34,740 nt of DNA from Ophiostoma sp. CBS 140.51 (lineage: Eukaryota; Ascomycota; Sordariomycetes; Ophiostomatales; Ophiostomataceae), in the NCBI GenBank assembly GCA_029298735.1, contig JANSLP010000335.1, positions 1 to 34,740 on the forward strand, given 5' to 3'. This document shows, piece after piece, positions 21,999-30,433 of this stretch. The position numbers were made by a program, and so were the translations under genes. How positions within the stretch are numbered: the stretch's first letter is position 1; every line of letters starts with the position of its first letter. The notes beneath the pieces were generated by a model, which was given only the letters and a program-made list of their open reading frames with translations, searched no databases and was not told the origin of the DNA.

Positions 21999-22554
21999 AG
22001 GCGGCCTGTTTGGGGAAGGGTGTACTGAGTTGAAGTCCTGTCTTTTTTGGTTCTGTTTTACTTTTTTTATTGTCTTATACCGCCTTATATATTTTTTGCA
22101 GCACATGGGATAGCTGGAAGCGCAACTGGGAACACGGGAAACGGCGTTTATTGTTTCTTCTTTGGCCGTCTCTTGAGATGACTGCTTCTTGCATACAATT
22201 TTTACTTCCCCCCCCCCCCTCTTTCGTCAAACACAGGATAATTATTAGACGGCGAAACAAGATATGGGACGGAGCTGCGGGTTTATACAGGTTTAATGGA
22301 GAAAAAAGCCTTCGTTTTCTTTTCACTTCACTATTTGCAAAACAATGAAATGTGATGTAGTATGCCAAAGCCGCGAGACTATCAAAGTCGTCTTCGAAGA
22401 GACCATCTCATACTGAATAAAACCAAGATGCAAAAACAAGAATCATACATGCGCTCATAGATATCCAAAATGTCATCCTCCGCCTTCCTAATCCAATTCT
22501 CACCATCCTCCCTATCTACATCTCCAAATGCCCACACCGTCTCCTCCCACCACC
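21999..22554. other. intergenic region between converging apyrase and Opi10 genes
   Basis: About 550 bases of shared 3' region. It contains a run of twelve C at 22208-22219 and T-rich stretches near 22040-22075. No gene or RNA is supported. Confidence 0.6.
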
Positions 22555-23178
22555 TCATTCTTGCGCCCGCTCCAAAAACGTCGGGTCACTCCGCACACGG
22601 CCCTCAAACTTGCGCCACCACTCCTCAAAAGCCTTCAAGGGGACGACTTCGCCGCCGGCACCGCCACCACTGCCACCGCTGCTAAAGCTCGCCAAGAAGT
22701 TGAAGGCATTTTGGATGATGCGTTGGGCCAAGACGAGCGTGGATGGGCCGCCGCTTCCGCCGCTCCCACTACCCGCAGGGACAAGGGCTTTGCTGGACGA
22801 CCCCCTCACCTCTTCAATCCGCGTTGCTACACTGCCGGCCTCTTCCACACTGATGCCAATCACTGTGGAAGCACCTGGCGTTGTCGGCGCGCCAATCTTG
22901 AATATGGCCGACTCTTTCCCGGGACCGATGCCGCCCAAAAACCGCGACGAAGGTGTCGTCTGCCCGGCCGCCGTGTTGGGCGGTGTCACGAGGTAGATAG
23001 CGGCGGCGGTGCCCTGGGGCAGTTCGATGCCGGGCAACAAAAACACAACAACATGGCTAAAGGAGCGGTCCGGCGAGCTGGGGATGGAGTAGAGAAAGGA
23101 TGTGGCAGAGGGTGCTTCGGTGGGTTGTGTGAGGACGGGCAGGCCCGTGGGCACGATGCCAAAGAGGGGCTGAGCCAT
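22555..23178 (-). CDS. OPI10: Opi10/Hikeshi-family protein (DUF775)
   Basis: A single exon of 207 residues. The opening MAQPLFGIVPTGLPVLT and the stretch FSHVVVFLLPGIELPQGTAAAIYLVTPP match the N-terminal domain of Opi10/Hikeshi proteins. GKESAIFKI and the closing FEEWWRKFEGRVRSDPTFLERA match the C-terminal helical part. Human Hikeshi carries Hsp70 into the nucleus during heat stress by binding FG nucleoporins. Yeast Opi10 was named from an inositol-overproduction phenotype. Gly/Ser-rich loops separate the two domains, as in other fungal members. Length is close to the family's usual 200. The gene converges on the apyrase and diverges from the Nudix gene. Confidence 0.9.
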   Translation of the reverse strand: MAQPLFGIVPTGLPVLTQPTEAPSATSFLYSIPSSPDRSFSHVVVFLLPGIELPQGTAAAIYLVTPPNTAAGQTTPSSRFLGGIGPGKESAIFKIGAPTTPGASTVIGISVEEAGSVATRIEEVRGSSSKALVPAGSGSGGSGGPSTLVLAQRIIQNAFNFLASFSSGGSGGGAGGEVVPLKAFEEWWRKFEGRVRSDPTFLERAQE

Positions 23179-23264
23179 TGTGAGGGTGTGTAGAGGTGTG
23201 CGTTAGCAGCGAGGATGTAGATGTTTCTTTGGTATGAAAACAGTGAGAGGTCGTATGAGTAGTC

Positions 23265-23270
23265 TTTATA
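23265..23270 (-). promoter_or_regulatory. TATA box of the Opi10 gene
   Basis: TATAAA on the minus strand lies about 90 bases upstream of the ATG at 23178. Position and sequence fit a core promoter element. Confidence 0.55.
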
Positions 23271-23987
23271 TTCTCATGAGAGTTTTTGAAGGCTCTAATA
23301 AGGTCGAACCTGTCGCAAATGATTGGTCGTTTGAGTCCCTAATGCGGGAATTGCAGGCGAGAGACAGGCTAAAAATTGCAGAAGGTGTGTATTGATGGGT
23401 GGGAGAAAAGTGAGATCCAAAAGTGAGAACAAAATATCCAAAAGATTTGAAAATGACCAAAAACGAGGTCAACGAGGTTCATGAAGCTTCATATGATGAT
23501 AATTAGGTTGGGCCCCTCCTTTGCGATTACTTGCTAGCGTCTTCCAGGCTGTTCGCTAGAATTCTGTTTTGGCGTTTTGGCGGCAGGCTGACAAGGAGCT
23601 GTGTTTGGTGCAGCGGGGGTCCAATTCGCTGGGAAGGAGCAATTGAGAGGACCTCAAGAAGCCGACTACGGCAGGCGCTAATGTACAAGATCTGAAGGTC
23701 AGAGGTCGGCACCCGTCGCCGGCGCCGGTTCGGGTTCTGCAGAACCAAAACTTTAGGAAGCTACGGCGTGCCATTGCAGGCACCTCTCACAAACAACTCA
23801 AAGCTACGACGTTCAATCACACATAATCATACATAACTTCGCCGAACTTGAGCCTCATCCATAAGCCGGCACGATACAACCCGACCTTGTCCGAGTTCAA
23901 TCTCAGTTTGAGTCTCCTCTCAGCTGGACATCACTCTCTTTTATTTACTTAGACCTAGGCAGGCATCGTCAGGATCTTTTATCTCAG

Positions 23988-23994
23988 TATAAAT
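23988..23994 (+). promoter_or_regulatory. TATA box of the Nudix gene
   Basis: TATAAAT about 100 bases before the ATG at 24092, followed by repeated CTCACAT words and a CA-rich leader. Confidence 0.55.
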
Positions 23995-24091
23995 TGATCT
24001 CACATCTCACATCTTTTTACACCTCCACCTTCTTTACATCTGCACTCTCTCATTACCACATCGTCACCATACCACCCCGCCACAAGTCACA

Positions 24092-25211
24092 ATGGCAAAG
24101 AACTACAGCAACCTCGACCTCATCAACCACTGCGATGCGTAGGTCTATCCTGTCATACCATTGGCCCTTTGCTAGTCTTGCGGTGATCTCAGACTGACAC
24201 AAAAATAGTTTCCCATACGAGAAGACACAGCCTGAGCAGTATGCCACCCACATAAAGGATGTGCTGCTCGTCGAGTGGTCTGACAGCACCGACGCTGCCG
24301 CCTATCCCATTGGCTACATGCTGCGTACCGTCTTTGATGCTCTCGTGGCCATTCCGGCAGAAAAGCTCACAGAGTTTGGCCTTGACTCCGAAGTCGACCT
24401 ACAGGCCGCAGCCGCGGCATCCAGCACTGTCCCCATGCACCGCCTGCTGCGTCTCCAGACCACCGAGCCCGACCGGACCGCTGCTCTCCAGAAACTGAAC
24501 CAGTACTGGCGCGAGGCCAGGGCCTTCAAGGTGCTCCACGGCTGGCGCGACGAGCCGTGGCCGGTGTACGGTCAGAAGAGCGGTGAACTGCTGTTTAGCC
24601 TTGAGCGTGCCGCTGCCGGTTTGTTGGGTGTCGTCCGCTATGGCGTCCACTTGTCGGCCTATGTCCAAGACCCAGCCACAAAGGAAATCAAGATTTGGGT
24701 CCCCCGCCGCGCCGCCAACAAGTCCACCTACCCGAGCATGCTCGATAACACCGTGGCCGGTGGTCTGATGACGGGCGAGGACCCCTTTGAGTGCATGGTG
24801 CGCGAGGCCGACGAGGAGGCGTCGCTGCCCGAGGACGTAGTGCGTGCCAACGCCCAGTCAATTGGCATTATAACATATGTCTACATCACGGACGAGCGGG
24901 CGGGCGGCGAGGCCGGGTATATCTACCCGGAGTGCGAGTGGGTGTACGACCTGCCCCTGCCCGCAGACGTTGTGCCGCAACCCAAGGATGGCGAGGTTGA
25001 GTCGTTTATGCTGTGCACGGTGGACGAGGTGCGGGCACAGCTGGCACAGGGTCTGTACAAGCCCAACTGTGCTGTGGTCCTCCTTGATTTCTTTGTGCGA
25101 CACGGGCTGTTGACACGGGAGAATGAGCCGGACTACGATGCGATTGTGCACCGGCTGCACCGCGTGCTGCCCTTCCCGGGCCCTCACCACGAGGAGGGGA
25201 AGACGGAGTAG
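24092..25211 (+). CDS. DUF4743-Nudix hydrolase, thiamine-pyrophosphokinase-related (YJR142W-like)
   Basis: Exons 24092-24138 and 24209-25211 join to 349 residues beginning MAKNYSNLDLINHCDAFPYE; the 70-nt intron has GTAGGT, ACTGAC and ATAG signals. The N-terminal half is the DUF4743 domain found in fungal Nudix proteins fused or related to thiamine pyrophosphokinase. The Nudix box spans residues 200-222: GGLMTGEDPFECMVREADEE, with the G-x5-E-x7-RE-xx-EE spacing exact and the usual final Gly replaced by Ser. No thiamine pyrophosphokinase domain follows. Yeast YJR142W and plant relatives convert oxidised, damaged forms of thiamine diphosphate to monophosphates, so a metabolite-repair role is likely. 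That function is inferred from the family, not seen in the sequence. An open frame beginning at 24261 lacks the first 33 residues and is not the true start. Confidence 0.88.
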
Positions 25212-25493
25212 GAGGGAAAGCAAATGTTGGTGGTTAATGTCTGACGCGAGGTCACAGAATGCTAATCTAGACGTTGATATAATGAAACCATGAACGAGTC
25301 ATGCATTGATAGAATTCAATAATAAAACGAAGCGCTTCTCTCTTCAAGACATAGTCTCTTTCAGATGCTTAAATGCTCTCCTTTTGATTTATTTTGATTG
25401 TGCCAGATAATATTCAGAACGCCAAATAACGCCGTACCTCCGCTGTCTATGTCGTCCCCATTCGTATTCCCGTTCGCCTTCATGTCCACCCGC

Positions 25494-26026
25494 TTATTTC
25501 TTCACCAGAAGGTAGGTGTAGTCCACCCGCAGAGGCGTCAGCTTCTTGAACGGGCCAGATAATGACATCAACAGACCGCCGTAGGAGATGTATGCTTTAC
25601 TATAGAGACGTTAGTATTGTTCCTCGTCGCTCCTCAATCTGCCTGCTCCGCACCCTCCGTGACTTACATAGTCTGCCCATCGGCGCCGTCCTCAAACTTG
25701 TAAATCTTGCCATGGCACACATAGTCGTACATGTCCGCCAGCGTCGACTCGCCCGAACCGGGCGCGCCGGCCTTGGACAGGTCCCGCCAGCCCTTGCTGT
25801 CCTCCTCGCGCGAGCCGTCTAGCGCCAGCGTCGTCGCCAGCACCACCGTCAGGTTCTCGCCAACGCTACAAGGGAACAGCTCCGTGTTAATGTCGAGCGT
25901 CAGCACCGTCTGCGCGTCCGTCGACGTCGCGTACAGCCGCGCGACGCGGTCGTACTTGCTCTGGTCGACCTCGGTGATGGTGAAGCTGTCCTCAAACAGC
26001 TGGCTGTCGCCGGCGGCGCCCGACAT
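25494..26026 (-). CDS. RPB8: RNA polymerases I, II and III subunit Rpb8 (RPABC3)
   Basis: Small OB-fold subunit shared by all three nuclear RNA polymerases. Exons 25668-26026 and 25494-25599 join to 154 residues; the 68-nt intron (GTAAGT donor, ACTAAC branch site, CTATAG acceptor) interrupts the codon after GQT. Signatures: LFEDSFTITEVDQSKYDRVAR near the start, LTLDINTELFP, then ADMYDYVCHGKIYKFED and, after the splice, YISYGGLLMSLSGPFKKL, ending TYLLVKK. All correspond in order to the family, and length is close to the yeast protein. Without splicing the frame ends right at the donor, losing the conserved last third. I chose the ATG at 26026 because the 39 codons upstream in frame do not resemble the family. 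Confidence 0.95.
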
Positions 26027-26780
26027 GGTGGGTGAGAGTGAGGGGGTTGAAATGTGGGAGGGGTGAAGGTAGCGTCGTGTGTGTTGAAGTTGACCGTCGT
26101 CCTCGTTGTAGTTGTCGTAAATGCGATTGTTGTTCAAGGTCAAGACGGATTCAGCAAGGCTGGAGCTTCGAAAATTATTTTGCTTGCGGCCAGGATTGGC
26201 CGCGAATTTTCTTTGTTAGCGGGGCTCAGTGTCGCCTTTGCGCTGTAATATCAGCACGTGACCTGATATCAGAACGACATTCTCTCAACATGAGCCGCAT
26301 GTATCCTCCGCTTCGCGTGTTTATTAAAAAAGAAATACTATCAAGTTCTTAATGCTTACTGTGTAGTATGCCCTCTATTAATGAGCAAAATATCCCGAAA
26401 AGAGTGTGTTTTCAGTGTGAGTTTTGCTCAAATATCTGCCTCTCATGCAAGCTTGTCCGAGTTCCAGCAGACTCTTTAAGTCTACAAGCCGCCCTCTCTT
26501 ACAATTTTTTTAAGATAGTCGAGTATCGTTTAAAATAGACTGCATTCAATTTTCTCATAACAAAAAGACATTTAGAAGTGTGCATTCTGTCTCTTTACCT
26601 GTTCTCATCTTGAAACAGTGTGGAAGTTGCCTCTTGTAGCAGGAGCTGCCCCACAATTTTAACACCAGATTGGTCAACGCCTAAAAAGCCAACAAACAGC
26701 TCTAAAATCATCACCAGCTTTTCAGGCATCTCTCATATCAAACACACCCCTCTACATCAGAAATTTATACATCACTAAAA
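26027..26780. other. divergent promoter region between RPB8 and ELP4
   Basis: About 750 bases, AT-rich in the middle (about 26320-26560), GC-rich next to RPB8. No coding sequence or RNA gene is supported. Confidence 0.55.
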
Positions 26781-28280
26781 ATGTCCTTCCGAAAGCGAAA
26801 CGTCGTCCTTTCGGGTACAGCTGCTGGCGAAAGCTCGCCACGGCGGCCACAGCCGTCTCCAGCAGTTGATCGCGGCGCGCCTGGTTCGCCAGCTGTTCGG
26901 CCAGGAACAGCTTCACCAAACTCTGCTCTACCCCTCCGTCAAGCACGGGGAGTTGCGTCTCCCGGGCCAGGGAATGCTGCCTCACCGGCACACAAACCTC
27001 TCCGGAAGCCAACATGGCAGCCTGGCGAGAGGATTGTGCTCAGCCCGGAAGAGCAGGCGCGGATCGAGCCCGAGAAGAAGAGACTGAGAGCAGCTCTGGC
27101 AAAGGAGTACGAAAAGATTCTGCGTCCCACGCCAGCATCCAGACTACCACCACTCGGTTCTGGTGCACGCCCTTCGCCTTACGATGGTCGTCCTATTACG
27201 TCGACGGGCACGGCATCTGTGGACCAGCTGCTCGCCGGCTATGGCGGTCTCCTCCTGGGCCACTCACTGCTCGTCGAGGAGCAGGGCACGACCGACTTTG
27301 CCAGTGTTTTGCTGCGCGCCTATGCAGCCGAGGGTCTGGTCCAAGGTCATCATGTTCACGTTCTCGGCATGAGCCCCGGATGGCGGACAGAGCTGCCAGG
27401 AGTGGCATCAGCGTCTTCATCTTCTTCAAGGAGCAAACACGCCCAAAGTGACCCTAACGACAAGATGAAGATTGCATGGCGGTATGAAGCCCTGGCACCG
27501 CGGCCATCAGCAGCAAATCCTCAAAGAGGTCCTGCAGCGCAAGGTACGGCTCCTGGCCAGCCGATCGCCACCTTCTGCCACACCTTCGACCTCACAAAAC
27601 GGCTGGCCCCGGCCGACATAAAGGGCACGCTCCACGCCTCGCCGCTGCCCAACCCTCTGCAGCCGTCGCCTCAGCCCGAGATGGAGCACTCGCCGCTGCG
27701 CAAGTTCTTGGCGTCTGTCAGTGCCAGTCTTGCATCGACGCCGCCGTCTACACTACATCGCATCGTCCTGCCCAACTTCTTGGCTCCGACACTCTATGCA
27801 ATGGACGGCTGGAGCTTTGCCTACGTTTTGGGGTTGTTAACAGGCCTTCGCAGCTTGATGAGAGAACATGGCCGTCGGCTGACGGTCGTGGTGTCTCTGT
27901 CGACCACTCTCTACGAACGCCACAACGAATACATCCGCCAGCTCGAGAACTTGTGTGACAACGTCGTCGAACTTGTACCTTTGCCGCCTGGCAGACCCGC
28001 CGAAGTCTCCAAGAACGCGTCATTCTCTTCTCCCGGTATCAACAAGTCACCGGCTGCAAAGATGCAGGGCTGGTTCAAGGTCCACAAGTTGCAGCTCTAC
28101 TCGGAAATTGGCTGTATTGGCAGTAGTCCGCAGGGCAAATCGCTACGCGAGAACCTGTGCTTCAGCCTCAGCGGCTCCAAGGGGCTTGTGGTTGACCCTT
28201 ACAGTCTGCCGCCGATCGAGGACGACAATGGGAAAGAAAAGTCGCCAGCCAGCACTGTGAAAGATGGCATGGAGTTTTGA
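26781..28280 (+). CDS. ELP4: Elongator complex subunit Elp4 (PAXNEB family)
   Basis: A single exon encodes 499 residues. With Elp5 and Elp6, Elp4 forms the RecA-like hexameric ring of Elongator, which supports modification of wobble uridines in tRNA. The first 100 residues are Pro/Ser/Arg-rich. The core begins at TSTGTASVDQLLAGYGGLLLGHSLLVEE (about 141-168), with DFASVLLRAYAAEGLVQGHHVHVLG following. Near the end, MQGWFKVHKLQLYSE and ENLCFSLSGSKGLVVDPYSLPP are the closing Elp4 motifs. No classical Walker A is visible, as expected for these inactive RecA folds. The gene starts divergently from RPB8 and is followed in tandem by SEN34. Family length is usually 350-450, so this one is slightly long owing to the low-complexity head. 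Confidence 0.93.
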   Translation: MSFRKRNVVLSGTAAGESSPRRPQPSPAVDRGAPGSPAVRPGTASPNSALPLRQARGVASPGPGNAASPAHKPLRKPTWQPGERIVLSPEEQARIEPEKKRLRAALAKEYEKILRPTPASRLPPLGSGARPSPYDGRPITSTGTASVDQLLAGYGGLLLGHSLLVEEQGTTDFASVLLRAYAAEGLVQGHHVHVLGMSPGWRTELPGVASASSSSSRSKHAQSDPNDKMKIAWRYEALAPRPSAANPQRGPAAQGTAPGQPIATFCHTFDLTKRLAPADIKGTLHASPLPNPLQPSPQPEMEHSPLRKFLASVSASLASTPPSTLHRIVLPNFLAPTLYAMDGWSFAYVLGLLTGLRSLMREHGRRLTVVVSLSTTLYERHNEYIRQLENLCDNVVELVPLPPGRPAEVSKNASFSSPGINKSPAAKMQGWFKVHKLQLYSEIGCIGSSPQGKSLRENLCFSLSGSKGLVVDPYSLPPIEDDNGKEKSPASTVKDGMEF

Positions 28281-28580
28281 AGGAGTGAAGTGAACACCAC
28301 ATGACTCTCGAAAGATTGTGTCGACTCACCGCCTAATTCTGCCGCTTTTCTGCCGCCTGCGTCACCGCGCACAACACACCGCCGTGGCCCTGCACTGGTA
28401 GAGGGTGGAGCGCCACCAAAAATTGGGCACTGGTGCTCAGAAATTTTACCATCCAAGCTTTCCCTTTCCCGCTCTACTAAAATTTCCCCCTTGTCCTCCA
28501 ACTTACTCTTCTTTCTTCTCTCTTCCCTCTCTCTTTTCCTTTCTTTTCTCTCTTCTTTCCAACCATCCGCGCATCGCAGA

Positions 28581-28780
28581 GTAAGTCACACATACCTTTT
28601 CTTTTACTCTATTCTTATAACCTCCAGCAAAGATAAGCCCATATGATTACACAATGTTTAATAATCTGTCAATCCCCTGAGATTAAATCATGCTGATTAC
28701 TTAACTCTCTCAATCCAATATATATGATTGGGCTTGTCTTTGCTGTTTTCGTCCACCTTCTTTCTCTTTTCCTCTCCTAG
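28581..28780 (+). other. candidate 5'-UTR intron of SEN34
   Basis: GTAAGT donor, a T/C-rich 3' end and acceptor TCCTAG, ending 79 bases before the SEN34 ATG. It is longer than the coding introns here, as leader introns often are. No transcript evidence. Confidence 0.5.
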
Positions 28781-28795
28781 AGACAGCTGGCTAAC

Positions 28796-28822
28796 ATGGC
28801 TTCAAATGACAACAGATTATAA
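28796..28822 (+). promoter_or_regulatory. short upstream ORF in the SEN34 leader
   Basis: ATG GCT TCA, six further codons including TAA. The ATG has a favourable AACATGG context and ends 37 bases before the SEN34 start, so it would survive splicing of the leader intron and could lower translation of SEN34. Confidence 0.45.
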
Positions 28823-28859
28823 TCGCTGCGATTCAGAAGACGCGTCGGTTTAGCCAGCG

Positions 28860-30134
28860 ATGGCCTCGGTGGCTCGTCCCGTTGGGCGCCACAGCCACGA
28901 AATGGAGGGGACAAAAGAGAATGTCGATGGGAAAATCCGCATCGCCAAGATCGGCAGCCGCTTCCTCGTGTTTGAAGTCGCCGATGTCGCCCGCTTGCGG
29001 CGCCAGCACAATATCTGCGCCGTCCTCGTTGGCATCACCCCGCAGGCGCCCAACCAGACCGTGTTTAGCAGCCTGCCGCTCGAGCTGACGGCCGATGAGG
29101 TGCGCTGGCTCGTGTATGAGCGGCGGGCTGCATACGTGGCCGACGACTGGCAGGCCCACTTGTCGAGTTTGGCACAGCCCGCTGCCCGTCATGCCTACAT
29201 GGATAATGTCTTGCGTCAAAGGCAGGCGGCACAGGTTGTGGCGGACGAGGTGACGGCCGAGCGTGAGCGGCGGGGTGCCGAAGTGCGTGCAGCGCAGGCT
29301 GCCAAGCGGGCCGGGAAAAAGGCCAAGAACGCTGCCAGTAAGAATGGCGGTGGCAGCAAGCCTGAGGAGCCAGTGGACGTAAAAAAGGAGGCGAAGCCGG
29401 AAGTGCCCGTAGAGGCAGAAAAGGAGACGAAAGCGACTGTTATCGAGCCCATCGAGACAGTCGCCGCCGACATCCCGCACAAGATTGTAGTGGCCACGGC
29501 GACTGATCGGGCGAATGACCATGCCGACCTGGAACCTTTGTTACGGCCACCGCCTCGGACAGAAGGGGTCATGCAGCAGGAAGATGACTTCATCTTTGGT
29601 GGTCTGGTCGAATTAGAGAGAATGAAGGCAGAGAGGGCGCGACGAGGGACGTCACCAGCGCCGGAGAAGATGGAGACGGCTCCTCCAGCAAAGAAAGAGG
29701 AGAAGAAGGAGACACCCAAGAACTTGGTACGCATAACACCGACCACGTCGGCCGGTCTTTTCGTGGACGAAAAGGAAGACCAGGACGCCAATGCTCTGAT
29801 CCCTCCACGGTCCATATGCCCAGCCTCGGCCTCTGCCTTCGCCTCGGCCGCCCTACGTGCCCATCTAGCCGACCGTGGCTACTACACTACCCCCGGCCTA
29901 CGGTTTGGCGGCCAGCTCAGCGTCTACCCAGGCGACCCGTTCCGGTACCATGCACATTTCGTGGCCAACAGCTACGGCTGGGACGAGCCGATCAAGATGT
30001 TGGATGTTGTGGGTACGGGCCGGCTGGCGACGGGTGTGAAGAAGGGACTGTTGATTGGCGGTGCGAAGCCAGCGGAGGATGATACCGAGAACGCCGTCGT
30101 GCGGACGTTTACGCTCGAGTGGGCGGCCATCTGA
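28860..30134 (+). CDS. SEN34: tRNA-splicing endonuclease subunit Sen34
   Basis: Catalytic subunit that cuts the 3' splice site of intron-containing tRNA precursors within the Sen2-Sen15-Sen34-Sen54 complex. Single exon, 424 residues. The N-terminal domain (about 1-120) includes FLVFEVADVARLRRQHNICA and LPLELTADEVRWLV. A long charged Lys/Glu linker (about 120-290) follows. The C-terminal nuclease fold carries GYYTTPGLRFGG and VYPGDPFRYHAHF. The catalytic triad by family alignment is Y356, H364 and K395 (in GTGRLATGVKKGLLIGG); the Y-to-H spacing of 8 and H-to-K of 31 match the human enzyme. The linker is longer than in yeast Sen34 (275 residues) and mostly acidic-basic repeats. Length fits other filamentous-fungal members. 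Confidence 0.94.
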   Translation: MASVARPVGRHSHEMEGTKENVDGKIRIAKIGSRFLVFEVADVARLRRQHNICAVLVGITPQAPNQTVFSSLPLELTADEVRWLVYERRAAYVADDWQAHLSSLAQPAARHAYMDNVLRQRQAAQVVADEVTAERERRGAEVRAAQAAKRAGKKAKNAASKNGGGSKPEEPVDVKKEAKPEVPVEAEKETKATVIEPIETVAADIPHKIVVATATDRANDHADLEPLLRPPPRTEGVMQQEDDFIFGGLVELERMKAERARRGTSPAPEKMETAPPAKKEEKKETPKNLVRITPTTSAGLFVDEKEDQDANALIPPRSICPASASAFASAALRAHLADRGYYTTPGLRFGGQLSVYPGDPFRYHAHFVANSYGWDEPIKMLDVVGTGRLATGVKKGLLIGGAKPAEDDTENAVVRTFTLEWAAI

Positions 30135-30433
30135 GTGACGACGAAGACTCGAGACGTTGCATATAGACACAATTGATACCCATATATTTTTTTGTTGCTT
30201 CACTCTCTTTCACACCGTGATTTGTAAAGACATGCTCACATTACGTTCTACTCGAAGATACTCAAGAAAGACTGATGAAATCGTAAACGGCTCGCGAGCC
30301 TTGAGAAGATGTACAATGAAAGAGTAAACGTAAAATACGTAAAAAAAAAAGAAAGAAAACAGACGCTATGGAAGTAAGGAAGGGTTGTACAGTAAAAAGA
30401 AACAAGTTTAGCAGAACGCAGTCCTGACTGCCC
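30135..30433. other. intergenic region between converging SEN34 and RING genes
   Basis: About 300 bases, AT-rich, with an A run near 30341-30350. It holds the 3' ends of both genes; nothing else is seen. Confidence 0.6.

Larger units (their letters stand above)
23179..24091. other. divergent intergenic region between Opi10 and Nudix genes
   Basis: About 900 bases with the two promoters and a TATA-like element for each gene. Small minus-strand frames (23266-23783) show no resemblance to a family. A GGTTCGGGTTC and a TCGAACC in this region lack the stems of a tRNA. Confidence 0.55.
28281..28859. promoter_or_regulatory. ELP4-SEN34 intergenic region with SEN34 leader intron
   Basis: Holds the 3' end of ELP4 and the promoter of SEN34. 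A CT-rich tract (about 28506-28562) precedes a candidate leader intron with GTAAGT donor at 28581 and TCCTAG acceptor ending at 28780, 200 nt long. A short upstream ATG follows at 28796. No other gene is seen. Confidence 0.55.

Noticed and set aside
22528..23193. Plus-strand frame of 221 codons
   Set aside because: Antisense to OPI10, which has recognisable family motifs.
23281..23310. TCGAACC resembling a minus-strand tRNA T-loop
   Set aside because: The five-base T stem does not pair and no acceptor or anticodon arms can be found at the right spacing.
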